From positions 16,488,875 through 16,552,874 of the forward strand of contig OZ234495.1 in NCBI GenBank assembly GCA_965153455.1: 64,000 bases of DNA, read 5' to 3'. The notes under the pieces are model-generated. The model saw only the letters and a list, made by a program, of their open reading frames with translations. It ran no database searches and was not told where the DNA came from. Both the position numbers and the translations under genes were made by a program. Position 1 is the first letter of the stretch. Every line of letters begins with the position of its first letter. Of the stretch, positions 56,101-64,000 are shown piece by piece. This stretch comes from Sphagnum compactum. Lineage: Eukaryota; Bryophyta; Sphagnopsida; Sphagnales.

Positions 56101-58257
56101 ACAGAAGTGACTGATTGGGTTGGAAAATGTACAGCATAAACTTTGCGGCGATCATGAAGCAGACGCTGAGCTGTCAACTCATTTACCAAGTATGGCCTGA
56201 TTCATCAAAGCCCACAAATCCAAATCAGGCCTTCTCACAGATGGTCACTCTTGTCAAATTAAGACTAAATAACAGCCAACTTGGGGTTGATATTTTGATC
56301 TTGTAAAGTTTTACACCAGTTGGTCACATGTAAGAAAGAGCCACAGCAGACAATTCTGAAAGCTTCAGCTTTTAGACCCAATGCCACAAATGAATCTCAC
56401 TCCAGAGCATAACATCTGATTCATCGTGGCCTTTTAAAACAGAATTTGCACTCATCCAGTTACAGTCACCCCATAACTCTCATGAGAATTGAGAAATCTC
56501 CATACTAAGTCATGCAAATTATATAGAAGAGAATATAAGATCTGTCCAGCATTCAAAGTGGCACAGGATCTGCAGAAAACTGACTTCCGAAGAGATGCAT
56601 ATGCTTCAGCTTTGTCGAGTGGATAGCCTGAAGAGTGGAATGCAATAAGACAATCACAGACAGGCCACCTGCAAACAAAAGGTTCTTGAGTCCATAAGAT
56701 TTCACAGATCTCAAGTTGAACATACAAAACATACAATGATGCAATTTGCCAAAGCATGCAATCATGATAAGTATCATGAGATGTCTGCCTTGACCATTAT
56801 AGGTCAGTTTGGATCCTAAACCTGAGCTTGAGTTTACCACAGATGACAATCATATATATATATATATGTTTATCTTCAGCATTGGAGTAGCACAACTTGA
56901 CATTGCCAACAAGAATATAGCAGCAGGTATAGTTTACTATTCTGTGTGAATCTTGAGATAGCAAAAATATCAGAGATCATGGGTTCAAGTGACTCACTTC
57001 TCCACAGGTTCATGGAGAATCATCTGATCTCCAAAGATGACAATCTGCAAAACACACATAGAAACAGAGTCTAAAAGATCATGATCAGTGACACAAACAC
57101 AGCAGCACTCTCCTCATTCCCCCCCCTGCCAGAGAACCATGCACCCCCTTTTTACTATAACTCCTTGGGGTTTCTTTCCAGGGGCACACACACCAATGTA
57201 ACCCCACTCTCCTCATCCTCCACCATCCCTGGAGGTTGTCAAAAGAAACTGTATGATGCCAGACACAATGGGGGTTCTCCAAAAGAACTACATGATGGAC
57301 ATTGGGTGGTTTGTTCTTCAAAAGACTGCATGAAGATGCCAGACACAAGGGGATTCTCCAAAGAACTGCTTGATAGACAATGGGTTCTACTCCAGATTCC
57401 AAATTGCATGCATGATTGGACATTGGGTTCTCTAGACAAACTGCTGCTGTTGCTGCTGCTCCTGGAAAATGAAGGAAGAGTCTAGACATTCAAGATGATC
57501 TATCTATGGCAGATGAAGGTCCAAGACTAGAAAAAAGAGAAAGAGAACCTTAAACTCGCCAAAGAGCTTGAGTCGGTCCAGAATCTCGGTCATAGGACCT
57601 GAAAGTGCCTGTGCAAACACCACCCATCATCCATCCCCACGTTGCAGCGCATCAGCCTGTGAGAGACTGTTGCAGTGTTCAAGCACGTGAAGAAGCAAAG
57701 CAGCTCACATGAAGAAGAAGACGACCAAACTTGACCAACTTTTGTCGCGGTTGACTAACGACTGCATGCAAAATTTTATTCCGCTCCACGTAAGTACAGT
57801 TGCGTGAATCTTCTTCGTAGAGTCAGTCAGTCGCTGGAATATTCGAGATTTGAACTGCAACAGTATATTCTTGGTTGATAGGTGTACCGTCGCAGCCATC
57901 ATGTACAAGGAAATGAGAAGAACGACGACTCTCAGGAATTCCCTTGCTATTTGCAGTACAGACAGCCATAGCAATGCATAGAGAATTCTAATTTCCGCAA
58001 GAAAAAACAGGGACCCAAGCCGGGAATACAAACCGCGCGCACACACACAGAGAGACCACTGAGCCGACGCCTCCGCAAACTTTGTTAGGAATGTGTATGA
58101 AGAGCTCTCTCTCTCTCTCTCTGTGTGTGTCTGCGACCCAGGACATGCGACGTACCTTCTTCTCCATTACACACACACCCACGACGACCTTAGGCAATTC
58201 AATTCCATTCTGTCCTTGCCCAAGACCTCCGCCGCGGTCTGCATCTATCTCCGCCAT
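47125..58257 (-). CDS. VIH: Inositol hexakisphosphate/diphosphoinositol-pentakisphosphate kinase (PPIP5K, plant VIH type)
   Basis: A 30-exon gene encoding 1,067 aa that makes and hydrolyses inositol pyrophosphates used in phosphate and jasmonate signalling. Exons: 58156-58257, 57549-57608, 56998-57044, 56585-56668, 56133-56196, 55445-55598, 55188-55258, 54805-54909, 54520-54612, 54289-54363, 53952-54037, 53326-53541, 53046-53145, 52764-52834, 52535-52619, 52035-52193, 51739-51781, 51230-51312, 50952-51014, 50669-50743, 50257-50388, 49785-50026, 49393-49437, 49209-49275, 48832-48903, 48425-48690, 48239-48296, 47780-47947, 47542-47616, 47125-47367. The ATP-grasp kinase has [35 protein letters not shown] and [15 protein letters not shown]. 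The phosphatase domain has [10 protein letters not shown] (His386), [20 protein letters not shown] and SESHIHSL. Length matches plant VIH proteins (about 1,050 aa). Introns after 52035 and 47542 use GC donors. The first ATG in frame is 58257. Confidence 0.94.
47368..47541 (-). other. GC-AG intron in PPIP5K (before the last exon)
   Basis: The donor reads CTTGAG|GCAAGT and the acceptor TTGACAG|GCAACA. Using the nearby GT (four bases later) would shift the downstream frame and lose the conserved [12 protein letters not shown] tail. Family knowledge of that tail supports the GC donor. Confidence 0.85.
51782..52034 (-). other. GC-AG intron in PPIP5K (between HAGRKQ and AEELGR)
   Basis: The donor reads AAGCAG|GCAAGG and the acceptor ATCTGCAG|GCAGAAG, joining [11 protein letters not shown] to [10 protein letters not shown] as in the family. 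The alternative GT (GGAC|GTAAGC) would break the frame. Confidence 0.87.
57081..57490. repeat. Imperfect tandem repeat inside PPIP5K intron 2
   Basis: GATGCCAGACACAA, GGATTCTCCAAAGAACTGC and GACATTGGGTTCT recur about every 80 bases between 57,240 and 57,440. Both strands stay open for 134 codons over the tract, which I read as a by-product of the repeat. Confidence 0.6.
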
Positions 58258-58820
58258 GCCGCCTGGCTGCAAATTGTCTCTTCCAGCATGCAACAGCAGC
58301 AGCAAGGACAGGTGCTGCAGGAGCAACAGCAGCAGTGTGCACAGAAGAAGAAGAAGAAGAAGAAGGTGGCGGGTGTGGTCGCACGGCCGCCAGAAAAAGA
58401 AGCACACGCATGGGGATTATGATGGGTCCGGACTCCGTAACGAGAAAACGCCAGCCAACCAACCAAGTACCCTAAGCCAGATGAGAGAAGAGAGAGAGAG
58501 AGAGATACAATGCGCCGCACTGCCGCCGCGACAGTCGCAGCCGCGGCTTTTTGTTTCCCTTCTTCTTCTTCTTCAACGGCGCTGCAAGAACCGCAACAAC
58601 ATCATCATCATCAGCCACACATCACAGCAGCACCGCACCAGTGGTCCCCGTCTTTGTGACCCATTACCAGACGGACGTGCATGCACCAATTTGCGACTGA
58701 TCTATCACAAATTGTCTTTTCTGTTTTTTTTTTCCACCTTTCCCCCCTCCCCCTCCAAATTTGGCTTTGATGATGCATGCTCGCAGATGCTGCTGCTGCA
58801 GCTGAATCCTGATCAGTGAC

Positions 58821-58866
<46 letters not shown>

Positions 58867-59600
58867 GAGTGTGTGGGTATGTGGAGAAGATTGGGAGATG
58901 GGCATGATCCGTATCCCATCAGTCCAGTTCAGTGTCAGGGCATGTGTGGAGAAGAAGAAGAAGAAGAAGATTTGATCCTCTCTGAGAGACTACCAGTCAG
59001 GGATGGGGATTGGGTGCCGCGAATTCCAGTGCGAATTCGACTGATGTGGGTGGTGGTGCAAAGATTTTACTAAACAAATTTTAGTTTAAGAGAAATAAAA
59101 TTGGGCATGTTTCTGGGGATTCGGGAAGGGAAGGGAAGTCCGTGTGTATCGGAACCCGGCCAACTCGGTGCTTGCTCATAAATGAAAGCTTTTATATTTA
59201 ATTCAGTCACGACATTCTATCGTCCCCACAACAAAAATCTCGTGACAACAAAAAAAGTGTTGGGTGGCTGATTGCCGCGACATTCTTTTGCTGCTTTCGC
59301 GCTTCCGATTCCGGGATCCAATACATTCTATCCATCCCCAGAAAAGAAGGAAAAAAGGGTGGGGGCCAAAAAAAAAAAAAAAAAAAGAAAAGAAAGAAGA
59401 AGGGTCGAGCTTCGAGATCGTTGCGACTTCGTTGCTTCGCTCCGCCTGCCCGTCCGCCCTCGTGCGCAGGTGCGTGGGCCCGTGTCTCTCTGTCTGTCTG
59501 TCTGTCGCGGACCTCCGGCGCACTTTTGAGGGTTGTTGGAAATCATGAACAAGGTGTGCGAACTGGACGGATGGATGATTTAGGGTTAGGGTTTGGGGAA
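58258..59600. promoter_or_regulatory. PPIP5K leader and promoter region with simple repeats
   Basis: A CAG run (58,290-58,335) and an AAG run (58,345-58,366) lie just upstream of the ATG; a CT run (58,107-58,122) lies in intron 1. Further upstream are a GA run (58,825-58,856), an AAG run (58,951-58,970) and a TCTG run (59,489-59,506). The 245-aa plus-strand frame across the region is antisense to the leader and made of these repeats. Confidence 0.5.
59578..59597 (+). repeat. Short telomere-like TTTAGGG tract
   Basis: The sequence reads TTTAGGGTTAGGGTTTGGGG, nearly three plant telomere units. Such telo-boxes are common near plant promoters. Confidence 0.6.
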
Positions 59601-61690
59601 CTTTGGATGCTTTTTAAAAAAAATTAGGGGTGGGTGGTTTGGGCGTTCAGGATTTCGATTGTAGAAAGAGTTGTTGTTTGTTGATTTCCCCTACAGGGGA
59701 AGAGATTACATCCAACTTGACCCAATTTATGGGTGACATCTAAAAATATAGTGTGTGCAAATGATGGATGGATGGAGCATGTGTCATAAAAGTCTATGGA
59801 TGGAGGGTCATTCCTGGTTTATTTCCTTCCCATTCTTGATGGGCAGAAAGTTGCACTGTCAAACTCAGTAGGGGGATGGTGTGCAGTCGGCAACCTCGGA
59901 GCTTCCAGGGTGTCGATTCGCATGGACGATCGAACGGATGGACAGAGGGACAACGGGACGAATGGGCGACAGGACGAATTCAGGGGAAGCTTCATCTTTC
60001 ATCCCGACGTCCTTTACTATATGTAATATGCCGTCTAGATGAGAAATATTAAAGGCCAATTTTTAGTGTGAAGACCATAATCAAGAGTTATTAAGTGATG
60101 AGTTGCTTGTTTAGATTCGTTATAGAGTATAGTAGCTTAAAGGATTTTGGCCCTTACTAGGTAATAAATAGGTCTGTTTTTACATGAGGATTTTTGAAAG
60201 ATGATATATTTTGGCTTGTGTTGTTGAAACTTGAGATTAGTTATAAGACTTATAATAATGTCTTGAAGGATTTTGGTTTTTTTTAGAGGATTTTTTTTCT
60301 GAAAGATTATATTATTTTTGCATGGTGAAATATATTTGAGTTTTCATAATTTTTCTTCTTTTGCCTTAATATACTTTTTCCTTAATATTCTTTTGCGTTA
60401 AATTACTGGACGTCAAGCATGCCTTGCTCTAAAAGTATTATTGGACGGAAAGCATTGAAAAAATATAAATAAATAAATAGTGGTCCCTTTTGTGGACCCA
60501 ACAAATTGGCTTCAAATGTATCCTTCAGTTCTTTTAAGCTTTTTTTTTTTTTGGGTCGGTGCTTTACGTTTTCATGCTAACTCACTTCCACTCAACACCA
60601 CAATGCTTTAAGTTTTAAGAGTAAGTTTTAGTTGATTACAACTAAAGACATTTGGTATGGCGAAGTCGTTACAATTTTTTGTTGATGTATTTCTAACATA
60701 GTATCGTAGTACATGAACGGTTTTGGCATAAATTAAATTTTATTTAATTTTGTTAAGTTTTTGGAATTTATTTCTGTGAAAAAAAATTATAATTATTATG
60801 AAATAAAGGATCTGCAAGTTTTTGACCATCGGTTTGAATTATGGACCTTAACGTTTTAAGACATGTCTAGATACACTAGTCATAAACATAACAAGTATGT
60901 GTTTATTATTTATTATAACCATTACCTGCCGAAAATTTCAGAATTATTAATAACCAAGTGTCGAAGTTAAATTTTTAATAAACGTTAATGTATTTAATTA
61001 ATTATTCCACAGTTTGTTGCTGAATTCAATTAAGAGGTATGGTAGTGACTTCTTGGTGTTGGCAACAATGTTTCTTTCTAGCCTCGGAAAAAATTTTAAA
61101 TTTTTTTTGTCACAAGTCTAGTGTTTTTTTTAACTTGATTTTTTGCACCACATAACATAACAAAACAAAACAAGAAAATTTTGTCACAGATGCCTAGTTT
61201 TTTTTAGGCAAAACAATTGTGAAAAATGAGGGAAATTTTGGTTTTTGAAAGAAATATCACCATGTAACAAAAGTTTATTGCTATTTGAAGAAAAAAATGG
61301 GATAGTTTTCTAACAATTGTTGCCAATAAATGCTAAATCTACCTCATCATATTCATCATATTTTTACTTCAGGAAATTGAAAAAGAAAAAAAGTAAGGAA
61401 ATTTATTGCGAAATTTTATTCTAGTGCAAAATATGGCTTTCATGACAAAACAGTAACCACTTTTATGAAATCAAATTTTTATTAGTATTTTTATTAGTGA
61501 ACGCCAGTGATTTTTTTGGTTGCAAATTTTGGCCTAAAGTATTTTCTGAAGGAATATTTTGTCACAAATTTCATGTTTCTAAACAAATTCACCAAAAAAA
61601 CCGAAAATTTTATTAAAAACTTGCCCAAAATCGCCAGAATTGCCTACAATATGAAAGAGTGTTTAAGATTTTCTACTTTCATATTTTGAA
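59601..61690. other. AT-rich intergenic DNA
   Basis: No gene is recognised. GATGGATGGA microsatellite-like words occur near 59,762-59,805. Confidence 0.45.
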
Positions 61691-61920
61691 TATCACCAAA
61701 TTTGGCTAAATATACTTATGGATGATCGCAACATGAGCAACATCGCAAAATTGAAAAAGACCATCAACAATATTTTTGAATATTGACCTCTTATTGGGCA
61801 TATGATAACACCGAAGGGCATAGCCATTCCCGAAGTAAAGGCTCTAAAGGCAACACTAGAGGGAGTGACCCACACTTGGAACGCCCCCTCTTGGAGGGCA
61901 CTATCCCATGTAATAACATA
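61691..61920 (-). pseudogene. Uncertain retroelement-like fragment
   Basis: The minus strand reads WVTPSSVAFRAFTSGMAMPFG, then in another frame SIFKNIVDGLFQFCDV. MPFG followed by a FQ..VD..F-like segment resembles the reverse-transcriptase core of Ty3-type elements. No YxDD box is visible, and frames are broken. Part of it (61,691-61,743) matches the repeat near 26.5 kb. Confidence 0.25.
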
Positions 61921-64000
61921 CGAGAAAGTAAAATGAGGTAAGGTGTTTCAAAAAGCAATATGCCCACCGAAGTGGGCACGAGTGGGCATTTCATTTTTAA
62001 GATATGCCATGCATTTGTAGGAGGCAATATTGAAGTAACTAATGCGTTCTCCCCTAACACTAAAAATGTCTACCAAGTTATTAGGAAAACATTTGAATTT
62101 TAGAAAAGGTCATTTGGTTTTAGGTCCCATACCACCAACTTACCACTACTCTAACACCAACCTTTTTAGGTTTTATGTAAGACTTTTTGGTCTTATATGT
62201 AGCACTTTAGGTGTGGAGGGATATACATGCTCTTTGAACATCAAAAATAAAGGAGCAACGCAAAAAACATAGGAAGACTTGAGATGAATGATAGTTCGCT
62301 TCAAAAATTTGAAAAAATAGTTCTAAACCTCTCTCAAATTTCAACTTCATATCTTCTTCATTTTCATCCGTTTTGAGTGATTTAAAACTTGATGGTTGCA
62401 CCAACTAAGGCTTTACAAAACTTCTTTGTATTCCAAAAGCAAATATGCAATGATCAAAGATATTAAGCTTGAAATTTTAATTTGTTTTAATTCACCCATC
62501 ACCAAACACTAAACCCCTTTTAGACCAAACATCCCATATCCTTCCCCATTCCTTAACCAAATTGAGCAATTTTTATGACATTGGAAGTGTTAGATAGAAG
62601 GTTACAAATATTTTTTGAATGTCAAAAGTAGAAGAACAAGATGTGAGGATTTGACTTCCTCTGAGTTTTGAAATGTTTAAACATTGGCATGCTTTTCTTA
62701 ATCAAACTAATGAAACTTTATTGTAATAGCTTGCAACAACTCCATAATCCCTCACATGTAGCAAAGGGAAAGGGGGTAATGTTAGGCAAACACAAAACCA
62801 AGAATAGGGAGAACAACTAGAATAAAGCAAAACATGAGAATAATGGAATGGGTGAAGGTAAAATATTTGAATGAAATAGCGCAACGCACGAGAGTAGCAA
62901 CGTGATAAACAAAAGAAAAAATGAGTAGTGCAAACACAAAAGCAATAGCACAATGTGATGCATAAGAATAAAATTGAGCAACTAAATAGTGCAAACATGA
63001 AAATAAGAAAGAGAAGCACAAGTGAGAAACCTTTTTCTAAGACACAAGAGACCTTTTCTCCAAAGGCTTTTTATTCATCCTTGAAGAAAGTAGCTTGCAA
63101 AACCTAAATGTGCAATGGTTAAGAACTTTGTAACTAGAAAATTCATGGCTAAAACATTTTCACCCAAAATCCAAAGGTTTGGATTTTAAATTAATTTAAT
63201 CTTGATGCCCTTATTTAGGAAATTATTTTTACCCAATTGGTTTTTTGTTTTTTGATTAGATATAAACCTCATCCAATTTTTGGTTGATAGTTCTCACAAA
63301 AGGAATAATTAGCATTTTGAATATCAATTAGGATATTATAAAATGTGATATTCGTTGATTTTCATATTTTAATACTCAAATGATACCTATCATAATTTAA
63401 GATACTCGCCCAATAGTGCTTGTGACCTTGTGAAGTGTAAAGTTGTGCCATAACCTTGGGATTATCTACTAGGAATAATGAAGTTTAATGTGCCATCAAC
63501 TTGAAGTTACTAGAAATCTAATTTATAAAGTCCAACTTTTATCTACTTGAAATCAATTTGAGGCACCTATTTACATCTATTTACATTTTCAAAAATCTAC
63601 TTAAATACAAATTAAAAACATAAGACATAATATTATTATGTTAAATTCAAAGAACATCTTCATATTGATTATTGAACTAAAAAACATTTCAAAGTCTTCT
63701 ATATTAGGATTTATTTTATGGCTACTTTCACTGAAATAACAAGGATCACACATTGACCTACTTTAACATGCTTGCACCCAAATTCATTGGAGATGACTAA
63801 GTTAAGTATGTAAGACAAGAAAGATTATCTAAACCCAAGGAGGGAAAGAATTTTTTGATATTCCCAATTGGTAGACTTGATATAAGGAAAACTCCAAGTT
63901 AGGCTAACAAAGTTAGGCTTAAGTTCCAAGGAAAGCAATTTACAACATGAAATTTCTTGCTACAAAGGTGGTTGGATGTTTTTTCATGTGGAGCTCAATT
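61921..64000. other. AT-rich terminal stretch
   Basis: Frames such as the roughly 100-aa minus-strand ones at 62,700-63,020 are Phe/Cys/Leu-rich with no known motif. No gene is supported. Confidence 0.45.

Noticed and set aside
58082-58819. A 245-codon plus-strand frame over the PPIP5K first exon and leader
   Set aside because: It is antisense to a confirmed exon, is rich in Ser/Arg/Leu from simple repeats, and has no recognisable motif.

Overview
This window is nuclear DNA of a green plant (streptophyte). The evidence is a fused dihydrofolate reductase-thymidylate synthase, a plant-type O-fucosyltransferase with its HLRFDKDMAAHSACDFGG block, a VIH-type PPIP5K, many short GT-AG introns, and GA/AAG microsatellites around gene starts. 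The species cannot be fixed. A Tigger-like pogo element and a hAT relic in AT-rich, repeat-dense flanks fit a non-seed plant, but that is only a guess.

Layout. 1-0.8 kb: a possible 3' end of a coding exon, then purine-rich repeats. 0.8-11.6 kb: AT-rich and mostly gene-free, with a complete but inactivated Tigger/pogo transposon at 8,036-9,936 (matched inverted repeats, TA duplication). 11.6-26 kb: first gene island, with ARPC5 (minus), a 492-bp head-to-head promoter, an O-fucosyltransferase (plus), an SDR pseudogene and an orphan mitochondrial ATP-synthase-beta last exon (both minus), and a zeta-crystallin-like quinone oxidoreductase (minus). 26-39.9 kb: AT-rich, with a hAT relic, a roughly 190-bp foldback, an 81-bp minisatellite open in several frames, and a 20-base poly-C tract. 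39.9-58.3 kb: second gene island, with DHFR-TS (10 exons) and PPIP5K (30 exons), both minus, separated by an 84-bp minisatellite next to the DHFR-TS start. 58.3-64 kb: microsatellites, then AT-rich DNA with a weak, uncertain retroelement-like scrap.

I rebuilt five complete gene models exon by exon. Phases close across every junction: ARPC5 145 aa, O-FucT 517 aa, QOR 330 aa, DHFR-TS 666 aa and PPIP5K 1,067 aa. The PPIP5K frame only closes if two introns use GC donors. The genes are unrelated housekeeping functions (actin nucleation, glycosylation, quinone reduction, folate/dTMP synthesis, inositol pyrophosphates), so there is no operon-like logic. I found no CRISPR array, rRNA or tRNA, and no convincing undescribed multi-gene system. 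The unusual material is in splice sites, repeats and decayed elements.
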